Both the position numbers and the translations under genes were made by a program. From Leptospira kmetyi serovar Malaysia str. Bejo-Iso9 (GTDB lineage: Bacteria > Spirochaetota > Leptospiria > Leptospirales > Leptospiraceae), in the NCBI RefSeq assembly GCF_000243735.2, contig NZ_AHMP02000004.1, forward strand, positions 31,001 to 95,000: a stretch of DNA of 64,000 bases. Direction: 5' to 3'. Shown here piece after piece: positions 1 to 20,926 of this stretch; the stretch's first letter is position 1, and each line of letters begins with the position of its first letter. The notes below the pieces were generated by a model, which ran no database searches, was not told the DNA's origin, and saw only the letters and a program-made list of their open reading frames with translations.

Positions 1-7514
<7,514 letters not shown>

Positions 7515-7530
7515 AATATTCTTCTTTTTT

Positions 7531-8568
7531 TTATGAATCGCTTTTGAGCAGTTTTTTTCTTTCCTCGTTGGAAAGATCGATGAGCGCCCGCATTCTTTCG
7601 TGAAACTTTGCGAAGTTCCGATCCGCTTTTTCGAACTCGCGATGGAAAAAATCGGTTCCGGAATGATACCGAAGATATCCTACGAAGTCCTCGTTGTTCC
7701 AGTTTCTCGCCGCGAGTTTATCGAGACGGATCGTCTTAAATTCTCCCTTTGCGGCCAAAAGAGAATTTTTAAAGTCTTCCAGGATTCTTTTTTTCCCTTC
7801 TAATTTTTCGGAATCGGTTCCGGAGCTTTCGTATAACGTTCCGAGTTTAGCCGCGGTTTGTACGAGAAAAACTTTGAGCTTTTTCGATTCTTCCTTTTTT
7901 AAAAGAATCTCCTTTTTGATCGGACTTTCCTTTCCTTCCGCCGATTCCAGATAATGAAACGCTCCTTCCTCTTCCACGAAGCTCGCATAACTCTCGTTAA
8001 AGAGAGAATCTCCGGGAAAATAGACGGTCGCGTGCGCCATCTCGTGAAACACGAGTGAGGCGATCTCGTGCGGTTTCGCGTCGTCCAACTGGGAAGAGAA
8101 GATCGGATCTTCGAACCAGCCGAGTGTGGAATATCCGGCGGTGATTCTGATTCTCGTGTCGAACCCTTTGTCTTTCAGTTCCTGTTCTTCCCGTTTCGTT
8201 TTTTCTAAATCGAAAAATCCTTTATAGGGAACGGTTCCGGCGATGGGAAACCACCACGTATAAGATTCCAATTTGAGAGGATAACACGCGGATACGTGCC
8301 AACCCAATTCTTCCCGATCGAGCCCCACGAACGACTTGAATCCGGCGGAAGGCGCGAGTGAAAGTTCCTTGATTCCGTATTCCCGAAAGGATTCCACTTC
8401 TCTGAGTTTGATTTTTAATTCTTCCTTTGCGGACGGATCTTGTAGGATCGTCTCGATCGATTTTCGTTTTAGCAAAATGTCGAGTTGTCCCGTTCCTAAA
8501 TGCCAGAGATAACCAACGCAGTTCTCGAGAGTAAAACATAAAAAGAGAAGCGACGCGATTCTTCCCAA
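7531..8568 (-). CDS. Putative aminopeptidase lipoprotein (PF10023-like, HExxH metallopeptidase)
   Basis: The protein has HEMAH followed 18 residues later by NESYASFVEEEG, the HExxH...E zinc pattern of the predicted-aminopeptidase family PF10023. The early CVGYLWHLGTGQLDILLKR matches the conserved N-terminus of that family just after its lipid-modified Cys. The open frame extends to 8751 but would overlap the divergent HtrA gene by over 100 bp. I chose TTG at 8568, which gives a short lipoprotein signal (GRIASLLFLCFTLENC) and about 345 residues, the usual family length. No good ribosome binding site supports this start, so it is uncertain. The protein is probably anchored on the periplasmic side or in the outer membrane. 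It faces the end of the giant TPR gene with a 16-bp gap. Confidence 0.78.
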   Translation of the reverse strand: MGRIASLLFLCFTLENCVGYLWHLGTGQLDILLKRKSIETILQDPSAKEELKIKLREVESFREYGIKELSLAPSAGFKSFVGLDREELGWHVSACYPLKLESYTWWFPIAGTVPYKGFFDLEKTKREEQELKDKGFDTRIRITAGYSTLGWFEDPIFSSQLDDAKPHEIASLVFHEMAHATVYFPGDSLFNESYASFVEEEGAFHYLESAEGKESPIKKEILLKKEESKKLKVFLVQTAAKLGTLYESSGTDSEKLEGKKRILEDFKNSLLAAKGEFKTIRLDKLAARNWNNEDFVGYLRYHSGTDFFHREFEKADRNFAKFHERMRALIDLSNEERKKLLKSDS

Positions 8569-8632
8569 TCGTCGCGAAGTTTTCGATTTACACTTGTTCT
8601 TCGAACGAGGAGAATCGAATTTAGGTTCTATT

Positions 8633-9739
<1,107 letters not shown>

Positions 9740-9772
9740 CGGTTTTAGAATTTTAGAGGAAAGAAAGACGGG

Positions 9773-11054
<1,282 letters not shown>

Positions 11055-11077
<23 letters not shown>

Positions 11078-11903
11078 AATCGGATTGATGGATTCCGGGA
11101 TGGGCGGCTTGTCCGTTCTTAGGGAACTCCTGAAATACGATTCTGAAATGGAAATCGTATATTACGGAGATCTAAAGAACAGTCCTTACGGGGAAAAACA
11201 AGCTTCCGTCGTTCTGGAACTCGTTCGAAACGTATGCAACTTTTTGCAAGCGGAGAATGTGGACGCGATTCTTCTCGCGTGCAACACCGCGACCTCCGCG
11301 GCCGCGGAAACTCTCCGAAAGGAATTTACCGTTCCCATTTTCGGAATGGAACCAGCGATCAAACCTGCGATTCTCCAGAACCCCGGAAAAAAAGTAGCGT
11401 TACTCGCAACACCCGTCACTCAAAGAGAGGAAAAGCTCCAAAGGTTAAAGGCGGAACTCGGCGCGGAAGAATTGATCGTTCCCGTATCCTGTCCCGGACT
11501 CGCCGGTCTTGTGGATAAGGGAGAATTTGCCGAGGCCGAAAAATATCTTCTTCCGATTCTCGCGGATCTTCGGGAAAAAAAAGTGGAGAATCTCGTTCTC
11601 GGTTGTACACATTACGTTTTTCTAAAACAGATAATTCTAAAGAACTTTCCGGAAGTTAAGCTCTACGACGGAAATTCGGGAACCGTAAAACATCTTTTGA
11701 ATTCTCTCGAAGCGAACTTGAACCTGAATGTGAATTCGAGCACAAACGCAAACGCAAACGCGACTGCGAACTCGAGCTTGCGTTCCGAAGAAATCCGCTC
11801 CGCATCGGGGCGAGTTCCTCATTACACGTTGATCTTAAACAGCGACGAAACCTTTCATTCCCGATTGGCCGCCGATCTTTTAGAATCTCCGAGCAAGGTC
11901 TAA
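11055..11903 (+). CDS. murI: Glutamate racemase
   Basis: MurI makes D-glutamate for peptidoglycan. Diagnostic motifs are DSGMGGLS (13-20, catalytic Asp and substrate Ser), CNTATSAA with Cys76, and LGCTHY with Cys184 and His186, the two catalytic cysteines. Length is 282 residues against ~265 usual; the excess is an Asn/Ser/Ala-rich stretch at about 221-241, encoded partly by a hexanucleotide repeat of the AACGCA type, just before the last helices. GTG at 11055 is used because it yields the canonical distance to the first motif. The gene overlaps the preceding aminotransferase, and the next gene starts one base after its stop. Confidence 0.95.
11745..11762 (+). repeat. In-frame hexanucleotide repeat inside murI
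   Basis: Three near-perfect AAACGC units lie in frame in murI and encode Asn-Ala pairs. The unit is a multiple of three, so slippage would change protein length without a frameshift. Confidence 0.7.
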
Positions 11904-11904
11904 G

Positions 11905-12468
11905 ATGTCCTTCGAGGCGGAACGTCTCATCGAGGGAATCGTTCGCAAGGAACAACGTTCCTTGGAAAAATTCTACGATTTATACGGACCGATGCTTTAT
12001 TCGGTAGTTTATAAAATTCTAATGGATCGGGAAGAAGCGGAAGAGGTTCTCCAGGAAGTTTTCACGATTCTCTGGACGAAAGCCGAACAATTCGATTCTT
12101 CCAAAGCTTCTCCCTTGACCTGGATGACTACGATTGCGCGTAACGCGGCGCTTTCCAAAATTCGATCGGTCGATCATAGAACGAGAAAACAAAGTTTTGA
12201 ATTTCAGGAAAGTTTTGCCGAGAATTCCAAGGTCGCACAGGATTCCGTTTTTCAAAACGCATTGGATTCGAATCTGAGGGAAAAGGTCAAACAGGCGATT
12301 TCCGGTTTGGCTCCGGAGATTTCGATTCTTTTGGAAGAGGCGTATTGGAGCGGGCTCAGTCAAAGCGAGATTGCGAAGAAATATAACCTTCCTTTGGGGA
12401 CGGTTAAGTCGAGAATTCGGTCGGGTTTGATGGAACTCAGGGATCGGTTGAAGGATTGGTCGTTTTGA
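11905..12468 (+). CDS. ECF RNA polymerase sigma factor (RpoE/SigK-like)
   Basis: A 187-residue sigma-70 family protein. Region 2 is at about 15-85 (YDLYGPMLYSVVYKIL, EAEEVLQEVF, SPLTWMTTIARNAAL) and region 4 at about 130-180 (GLSQSEIAKKYNLPLGTVKSRI, shown here in two halves: the HTH SQSEIAKKYNLP and the recognition part GTVKSRI). The next gene on the strand encodes a ChrR-like cupin anti-sigma factor, so this belongs to the ECF group controlled by such factors, typically responding to oxidants. ATG at 11905 follows the murI stop by one base, so it is probably translated from the murI message as well as from any promoter of its own. Confidence 0.92.
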   Translation: MSFEAERLIEGIVRKEQRSLEKFYDLYGPMLYSVVYKILMDREEAEEVLQEVFTILWTKAEQFDSSKASPLTWMTTIARNAALSKIRSVDHRTRKQSFEFQESFAENSKVAQDSVFQNALDSNLREKVKQAISGLAPEISILLEEAYWSGLSQSEIAKKYNLPLGTVKSRIRSGLMELRDRLKDWSF

Positions 12469-12474
12469 TTTTTT

Positions 12475-12633
12475 GTATGAGTTCCTACATTTTTAGTGAA
12501 ACCGCGCGCCCCACCCTCGTTGGGTGGTGGCGGTGAGGCGGTGGGAAGGAAATCACCGCAAAATCTCCGGTATCAGAAAAATCGAATGCGAACAAGAAGA
12601 AAAACATTTCTAAAAATTGTAGGAACTCCTACA
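12475..12633 (+). repeat. Dispersed intergenic element, copy 1
   Basis: About 159 bp between the sigma factor and its cupin partner. Its ends are GAGTTCCTAC (12479-12488) and the palindrome GTAGGAACTCCTAC (12619-12632). It shares with copies at 39399-39562 (opposite strand) and 43316-43475 an internal GC-rich hairpin (CCCCACCC...GGGTGGTGG) and a TATCAGAAAA block. No open frame is shared by the copies. It looks like a non-autonomous MITE- or REP-like element. Confidence 0.8.
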
Positions 12634-12692
12634 AAACCGGACGCCGGTGTAAAAAAAATCGATCCGATCGGAATTTTCCGGGATAAAATCAA

Positions 12693-12706
12693 GTGGGAGT
12701 TCCTAC
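12693..12706. repeat. Solo GTGGGAGTTCCTAC palindrome
   Basis: A further copy of the terminal palindrome of the dispersed element lies 60 bp beyond copy 1 and 62 bp before the cupin gene. It may be the far end of a second, decayed copy. Confidence 0.6.
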
Positions 12707-12767
12707 ATCGGAACCGATCGAAAGGAAACGTCGAAACAATGAATCGCAGAACTGGGAAAACGAATCT

Positions 12768-13400
12768 ATGACGAACCCGAATTCCGACCCGATCGAACCG
12801 ACGGAAAGCTGGGAAGATTTCGTCTTTCCGAAAGAAGTTTTTTCTTCTTCAGAGGCGGAGTTGGGCTTGGAGGACGTTTTTCATCTGTTCGGACTTTCTT
12901 CGATGGAGGAGTTCCGACCCCGTTCTTCCCTAAGGAATAAAATTATTTCCAAGGTCTTGCAGAGCAAGACCGGCTCAAACGATTCTTCCGCTTCGACGAG
13001 TTCATCCGCGTCGAACATTTCGAACGTTTCGAACGAAAAGAATGCGCGGAACTCCGACTTTTTATTCGTACGCAAATCGGAGGAATCGCTCTGGAAACAA
13101 AGCGCGTTCGAAGGAGTGGAATATAAAATTCTCAACCGAGATTCTTCCCGCAACACCGTAACCCTGATGATCCGAATGGAACCGGGCGCGGTATTTCCGG
13201 CGCACCCGCACGGAAGCGCGGAGGATTGTTTTCTCGTAAGCGGCGATTTGAAAATCGCGGGAACGACGATGTCGGCCGGAGACTTTCACAGAGCGCCGGC
13301 GGGATCCAAACATAAAAAATTCACCACTTCTCTCGGAGCGGAATTCCTGATCGTATCGGGAGAATCCGACTTCTCCGAATCCGAGAAATTTTTTTCCTAA
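12768..13400 (+). CDS. ChrR-like cupin anti-sigma factor
   Basis: A 210-residue protein whose C-terminal half (about 100-200) is a small cupin with EPGAVFPAHPHGSAED and APAGSKHKKF; His146, His148, Glu152 and His182 are the expected metal ligands. The N-terminal helical part (10-65) should bind the sigma factor but lacks the H-x3-C-x2-C zinc site of canonical ChrR/ZAS anti-sigma factors. A Ser/Asn-rich linker (69-92) joins the two. ATG at 12768 is chosen; the frame extends to 12693 but that stretch lies in repeat-derived DNA. The gene sits 300 bp after the ECF sigma gene, unusually far for such pairs, with a dispersed repeat between. Confidence 0.82.
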   Translation: MTNPNSDPIEPTESWEDFVFPKEVFSSSEAELGLEDVFHLFGLSSMEEFRPRSSLRNKIISKVLQSKTGSNDSSASTSSSASNISNVSNEKNARNSDFLFVRKSEESLWKQSAFEGVEYKILNRDSSRNTVTLMIRMEPGAVFPAHPHGSAEDCFLVSGDLKIAGTTMSAGDFHRAPAGSKHKKFTTSLGAEFLIVSGESDFSESEKFFS

Positions 13401-13417
13401 TTTTTGAAAGCCGATTC

Positions 13418-13437
13418 TTTGGAAATAAATTTCCAAA
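13418..13437. promoter_or_regulatory. Palindrome TTTGGAAAT-AA-ATTTCCAAA, candidate operator 1
   Basis: Perfect 9-bp arms separated by AA, located 119 bp before the FecR-type lipoprotein gene. A second near-copy follows 34 bp downstream centre to centre, about three helical turns, which suggests paired binding of a dimeric regulator. Confidence 0.5.
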
Positions 13438-13451
13438 AACGAAAAAAGTTT

Positions 13452-13471
13452 TTTTGAAATAAATTTCCAAA
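13452..13471. promoter_or_regulatory. Palindrome TTTTGAAAT-AA-ATTTCCAAA, candidate operator 2
   Basis: Second copy of the palindrome at 13418-13437, with one mismatch in the left arm. It precedes an AT-rich stretch and GTATAATAC (13511-13519), which could serve as a -10 region for the downstream lipoprotein gene. Confidence 0.5.
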
Positions 13472-13555
13472 CTTTATATTAAAAATTCGATCCGTTTTTT
13501 TCGAACTAGAGTATAATACGAAAACTCCTCCATAGAGGATTCATCGGAGCAATGA

Positions 13556-14216
<661 letters not shown>

Positions 14217-14272
14217 GTGTGCAGGGATTTTGTCTTTTCCAAGCTATTCTAAAAAAGAACCGGGAACGGAGA

Positions 14273-15307
14273 ATGGAAGAAAAGATCACATACAAAAGCG
14301 CGGGTGTGGACACCGAAAAGGGAAGAGAGTTCGTTCAAAAGATCAAACGAAACGTAGAATCCACGCACGGACCGAGAGTTCTCGGCGGTCTCGGCGGTTT
14401 TGCCGGAGCTTACGACGTAAGCGTTCTAAAAAAATTCAACCAACCCATTCTTCTTTCCGGAACCGACGGTGTCGGAACAAAGATAGAACTCGCAAGATTA
14501 TTAAACACGTTCGATACGGTCGGCATCGATTTGGTCGCGATGTGCGTGAACGACATTCTCGTCTGCGGCGGAGAACCGTTCTTCTTTTTGGATTATATCG
14601 CCTGCGGAAAATTGGATCCCGAAAAGATGGATCAAATCGTCGCGGGAATCGTACAAGGATGCAAATTGTCTAATGCTTCCTTACTCGGTGGAGAAACCGC
14701 GGAACATCCCGGAACGATGAAGGAAGACGAGTTCGACCTCGCGGGTTTTGTGGTCGGAGCGGTGGAAAAGGATCTGATGATCGACGGTTCCACGATCCAA
14801 CCGGGCGATAAAATTTTAGGATTGGAATCGAGCGGTCCTCACAGCAACGGATTCTCGCTCATTCGTAAACTTCTTTTGAAAGACGGAAAACAACTTCCAT
14901 CCGATCCCGAACAGGTAAAATTCTTAAAAGAATACGCGCTCAAACCGACGCGCATCTACGTTCAAAGTATATTAAAACTTTTGCAAAAGGTTCCCGTAAA
15001 AGGAATGGTTCACATCACCGGAGGCGGTTATCAGGAAAACGTTCCTAGAGTTCTTCCGAAGGGATCCCAGGCGAAATTTTTCAAGGATAGAATTCCTTCC
15101 GGATATTTTTTCGAAAGATTAAAAAAAGATCATAAACTCGACGAGTTGGAAATGTTCGCCACGTTCAACATGGGGATCGGTTATATGGTGATCGTGTCCG
15201 AAGAGAACGTTCCTTCCGCGAAAGAATTTTTGGAATCCACCGGAGAATCGGTTCACGAAATCGGAGAGATTCTTTCCGGTAATAAAGAAGAAGTAATCTT
15301 CGTCTAA
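14273..15307 (+). CDS. purM: Phosphoribosylformylglycinamidine cyclo-ligase (AIR synthetase)
   Basis: PurM catalyses ATP-dependent ring closure of FGAM to AIR in purine synthesis. At 344 residues it has the family length. Motifs are TYKSAGVDTEKG near the start, LSGTDGVGTKIELA (substrate/ATP binding), CVNDILVCGGEPFFFLDY and LLGGETAEHPG, then SSGPHSNGFSLIR and HITGGGYQENVPR. ATG at 14273 has ACGGAGA directly upstream; the longer frame to 14183 would start inside the terminator and is rejected. The ClC channel gene follows after 10 bp. Confidence 0.97.
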   Translation: MEEKITYKSAGVDTEKGREFVQKIKRNVESTHGPRVLGGLGGFAGAYDVSVLKKFNQPILLSGTDGVGTKIELARLLNTFDTVGIDLVAMCVNDILVCGGEPFFFLDYIACGKLDPEKMDQIVAGIVQGCKLSNASLLGGETAEHPGTMKEDEFDLAGFVVGAVEKDLMIDGSTIQPGDKILGLESSGPHSNGFSLIRKLLLKDGKQLPSDPEQVKFLKEYALKPTRIYVQSILKLLQKVPVKGMVHITGGGYQENVPRVLPKGSQAKFFKDRIPSGYFFERLKKDHKLDELEMFATFNMGIGYMVIVSEENVPSAKEFLESTGESVHEIGEILSGNKEEVIFV

Positions 15308-15317
15308 CAACGCATCT

Positions 15318-16574
15318 ATGGTCACGATCGCAGATCTTCTTCGGTCCCGTGTTCTGGTATTCTCCAGAAAAAACCCGTTTATGCTTTCGAGACTCACTTT
15401 TTTTTACGTGATTCTCGGGATCGCGGGCGGACTTTTTTCGGCCGCGTTTTGGATGTTGCTCGAATATCTTACGCATTTCGCGTCCGCGATTTCCGGGATT
15501 TATACGATTCCATTTATGACGGCCACGGGGTTGCTCGTCGGACTCATCATTCATTTTCTCGGAGAACCGGGAGAAATCTCATTAGTAATCGATAATATAC
15601 GATTTAGAGGCGGAAAGTTGGAAGCGAGTCAGAATCCTTCCATGGCTCTTTCCTCGATCTTAAGCATCTCTTCGGGAGGAAGCGCCGGTCCCGAAGCCCC
15701 TCTCGTTCAGATCACCGGATCTTTCGGAAACTGGTTCGCCGAAAAACTCGGGTTAACAGGAGAAGAATACAGATCGATGACCATCGCGGGGATGGCCGCG
15801 GGTTTTACTTCGTTGTTCGGTTCTCCGTTGGGAGGCGCGTTATTCGCTCTTGAAATCCTGCAACACAGACACGTGGTCGAATACTATAAAGCCCTTCTTC
15901 CGGCGTTTTTATCCAGCACGTCCGCGTTTTTTGTCTTTCTTTGGATGACACACGCGGGTTTACAACCCACTTGGCAGTTTCCGCAGTACGTTCCCGGGGA
16001 CATTCAAGATTTCTTATATGCTCTTTTACTCGGCGCTCTCGGCGCGCTTCTCGGATGGATGTTTCACGGTTTGTTCATCGCCAATCGTTGGATCTATTCC
16101 AAAATTCCGGGACCGATCTATTGGAAGACCTTGCTCGGCGGCGCGGTTTTGGGATGTATCGCTTGGCAGATTCCTTTGACCCGATTTTTCGGGCACGACC
16201 AACTCAATCAAATCGTGGAAGGAAAGTTCACTCTCGTTTTTTTAACGGCTTTGATCTTCTGGAAAACGTTTGCGATCACGAGTACGGTTGCGAGCGGTTG
16301 GAGAGGAGGGATAATCATTCCCTTGTTTTTTATCGGGGCTTGCGCCGGTAAACTTTTGTTCGGAATTCTTCCCACCGAAAACGAATCCTTTCTGATGATC
16401 TGTCTGATGGCTGCGGTCAATTCTTCCGTGACCAAAACCCCGATCTCCACCACGATTTTGTTATCCGAACTCACCGGTCTTTACAGTTTTACACCGGTGT
16501 TGATCGCAAGTTTGAGCGGTTACTTTTTATCTCCTAAAGAACCGTTTATCAAAACTCAAGGAAAAGAAGTTTAA
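15318..16574 (+). CDS. ClC-family chloride channel/antiporter
   Basis: A polytopic membrane protein of 418 residues with about 10-12 hydrophobic segments. The ClC signature lies at 119-130 as SGGSAGPEAPLV, corresponding to G-R-E-G-P in CLC-ec1; the gating glutamate is kept (Glu126) but the neighbouring Arg is Pro and the Gly is Ala. WRGGIIIPLFFIGACAG corresponds to the GGIFxP region. The protein lacks the cytoplasmic CBS domains of long ClCs. ATG at 15318 is the first in frame after purM. The gene ends convergent with the diguanylate cyclase gene, and the two stop codons overlap. Confidence 0.92.
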   Translation: MVTIADLLRSRVLVFSRKNPFMLSRLTFFYVILGIAGGLFSAAFWMLLEYLTHFASAISGIYTIPFMTATGLLVGLIIHFLGEPGEISLVIDNIRFRGGKLEASQNPSMALSSILSISSGGSAGPEAPLVQITGSFGNWFAEKLGLTGEEYRSMTIAGMAAGFTSLFGSPLGGALFALEILQHRHVVEYYKALLPAFLSSTSAFFVFLWMTHAGLQPTWQFPQYVPGDIQDFLYALLLGALGALLGWMFHGLFIANRWIYSKIPGPIYWKTLLGGAVLGCIAWQIPLTRFFGHDQLNQIVEGKFTLVFLTALIFWKTFAITSTVASGWRGGIIIPLFFIGACAGKLLFGILPTENESFLMICLMAAVNSSVTKTPISTTILLSELTGLYSFTPVLIASLSGYFLSPKEPFIKTQGKEV

Positions 16575-17503
16575 CCGCATTCGATTCCGGAAGCGTGCGT
16601 GCTTCGATTTCTTCCGTGGATCTTGGAATGATACAAGGCCTTATCCGCGGATTCGATCAGATCGGAAAGTTGATTCTTATCCTCCAGCGAGTGTTTCGAT
16701 TTTCCGAGGAATGTCGCGACGCCGACGCTGATCGTCACGGGCTTTTTCTCCCAGGAGAATTCTCGGGTGATTTGAAGAAGACGTTCCGCGATCAAGATCG
16801 AATTTTCTTCGGATGTTTCGGGCAATGCGACGATGAATTCTTCTCCGCCGTATCTTGCAATCACACTTTGATCCGATAAGGCTTCGCTTAACAAAGAGGA
16901 AAGTTGGATGAGAACCTTGTCCCCTGCGGGATGGCCGAACGTATCGTTGTATTCTTTGAAGTGATCGACGTCGATCATCATCAAAGAAAAGAATGTTTCG
17001 CGATGACATTGAAGTAATGCCCGAAGATTTTCCGTAAACGCTCTTCTGTTTTTCAAACCGGTCAACGGATCGGTCGAAGCTTGTTCGAACAATCGATCGT
17101 TCGCTTCCTTTAATTCTGCGGCGAGTTGGCTGATTTTCCGATTGGCTTCGATCGCTTCCGTGATGTCTCTTCCCGTCACGTAGATAAATCCGGCGGCCGT
17201 ATCCGGAAACGCGGTCCAAGAAAAGAATTTATAACTTCCGTCCGCACATTGAAAGCGATTTTGAAACGAAAGAGTCGGAAGTCCCTGATTCAATTTTTCG
17301 AATTCTCGGGAAGTGGATTCCATATCTTCCGGATGAAGCAGGTGAAACGGTTGTTTCCCCACGAGTTCTTCCGCCTTCCATCCGAGGATTCGTTCAAACG
17401 ACGGGTTGACCTGTAAGACGGTTCCGTCCAATCTCTGGATCGACAGTAAGTCTAAACAATTGTTGACCAACTTTTCCAGATCGTATTCTTTCTTGTGATT
17501 CAT
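16571..17503 (-). CDS. PAS-GGDEF diguanylate cyclase
   Basis: A 310-residue soluble protein. An N-terminal PAS domain (about 10-125, QRLDGTVLQVNPSFERILGW, here in two parts: QRLDGTVLQV and NPSFERILGW) is joined by a short coiled coil to a GGDEF domain (about 140-305). The active loop reads RYGGEEFIVAL, an active GGEEF variant. DPLTGLKNRRAF and DVDHFKEYNDTFGHPAGD provide the metal- and GTP-binding residues. I see no RxxD inhibitory site immediately before the loop. It should make c-di-GMP in response to a PAS-sensed cue. Effectors in the window include the PilZ protein at 46.4 kb, and an EAL protein lies at 28 kb. Confidence 0.93.
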   Translation of the reverse strand: MNHKKEYDLEKLVNNCLDLLSIQRLDGTVLQVNPSFERILGWKAEELVGKQPFHLLHPEDMESTSREFEKLNQGLPTLSFQNRFQCADGSYKFFSWTAFPDTAAGFIYVTGRDITEAIEANRKISQLAAELKEANDRLFEQASTDPLTGLKNRRAFTENLRALLQCHRETFFSLMMIDVDHFKEYNDTFGHPAGDKVLIQLSSLLSEALSDQSVIARYGGEEFIVALPETSEENSILIAERLLQITREFSWEKKPVTISVGVATFLGKSKHSLEDKNQLSDLIESADKALYHSKIHGRNRSTHASGIECG

Positions 17504-18242
17504 CTCTTCCGTTCCTTCGGGCTTTCGAAAACCGGAACATTATATTCAAAATATATAAACTAGTTTCGGCTTTGTTTTTTATAAACTTAAGATGTGCGGT
17601 TTTTCATAAACCATTATGCGGATTCTTTCGTTTTTTATTTTGTTTTTAGAACTCTTCAAGATCGGATCTTGTTTTTCGGTTTTGTCATCTCGAGAATTCG
17701 TTCGCCCGTGATTCGGAGTTTATGGTTCTATTCTGACAAAGGTCCGTTCGGATTTAAAATTTGAATCTTTTCAGATTTGAAAGATGTTCTTTGGATTATA
17801 ATATGATTTTCAAGTTTTTGTGATTTTTGGCAATTTCGAGACTTGTTTTTAGGGTTATTTAGTATATTCGAATATATGAATGTTTATTTTTGAAGTTGTT
17901 CCGTTGGAATCGATTTTTTTCGCGGCTTTGCGTTTACGAGCTCGGTTGGCCGAGCGGTTTAGAATTGCGAACCTAATGTAAACTCGCCATTCTTGCTTTA
18001 GCTTGTTGTTCTCCACAAAGAAGGTTAAGATTCTCGTTATCACATAAAATTCTCTGCTGGATTTTTTTAAAAGCAAGGGTTCCTGGTTTGGATTTAGATA
18101 ACTCAAAAAAATTCTTTTCTGAAAATTCCAACCTTGTGAATCGTAGCTCGGAAATATTTTTTTAAAAGGGGCGGATTGGGAGGGAATTTTCTAAAATTCT
18201 CAGCTGACAGCCTTGGTCGGAATTCCGACATTGGAACCATCC
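17504..18242. other. AT-rich gene-poor gap of 739 bp
   Basis: No convincing gene. It holds promoter-like AT-rich sequence for the diguanylate cyclase (17504-17900), a compact inverted-repeat structure at 17932-17983 listed separately, and a weak 83-codon minus-strand frame (17855-18106) that I do not accept as a gene. The mutL promoter must lie in the last ~100 bp. Confidence 0.6.
17932..17983. other. Predicted three-way-junction structure in the mutL upstream gap
   Basis: Outer arms GTTTAC (17932-17937) and GTAAAC (17978-17983) enclose a perfect hairpin GCTCGG-TTGG-CCGAGC (17940-17955) and a second hairpin GGTT...AACC (17956-17973). It may be a structured RNA or the core of a decayed repeat. 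Confidence 0.4.
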
Positions 18243-20622
<2,380 letters not shown>

Positions 20623-20698
20623 GATCTTTTTTCGGTTTCGATCAGTCCGATATAAGAAAGAATTTTTTGAAGAATCGTTTGTATCAAAGGTAGAATCT

Positions 20699-20926
20699 TT
20701 GGAAGCCAACCAGCCCAATCTATTTCCGAAAACGAGAGAGGAAGTCATCCGAGAAAATCTGGATCTGTTCGATCTTCCGATTCGAATTCAGGCCTTGATC
20801 GAAAACATTCTTCAGGGAAATATCCGGGAACAATCCCTGGTGTGTTGTCACAGCGCCTGCGACGTTTGCAACGCGACCATACGAACCTGTCTTAGAAAAA
20901 TCAAAAACGAGTTGGAACTTAGTTGA
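20699..20926 (+). CDS. Small cysteine-rich protein upstream of rarA
   Basis: A 75-residue soluble protein of unknown function. Its C-terminal half carries five cysteines (49, 50, 54, 57, 64) in the arrangement [16 protein letters not shown], which could bind zinc or an iron-sulfur cluster. The start is TTG at 20699, supported by AAAGGT seven bases upstream. The stop TGA overlaps the TTG start of rarA as TTGA, so the two are translationally coupled. This suggests a role with RarA in replication-fork repair, but that is inference from position only. Confidence 0.75.
   Translation: MEANQPNLFPKTREEVIRENLDLFDLPIRIQALIENILQGNIREQSLVCCHSACDVCNATIRTCLRKIKNELELS

Noticed and set aside
12496..12771. 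91-codon frame in dispersed repeat copy 1
   Set aside because: It is confined to repeat DNA and is not shared by the other two copies.
17940..17985. tRNA-like GGCCGAGCGGTTTAGA block
   Set aside because: It resembles the D-arm of a Ser/Leu tRNA, but no acceptor stem, anticodon arm or T-arm (GGTTCGAATCC) follows at the right distance.
17855..18106. 83-codon minus-strand frame in the gap before mutL
   Set aside because: TTG start without a ribosome binding site, basic low-complexity composition, and it covers the hairpin-rich segment. It looks like non-coding or fossil repeat sequence.
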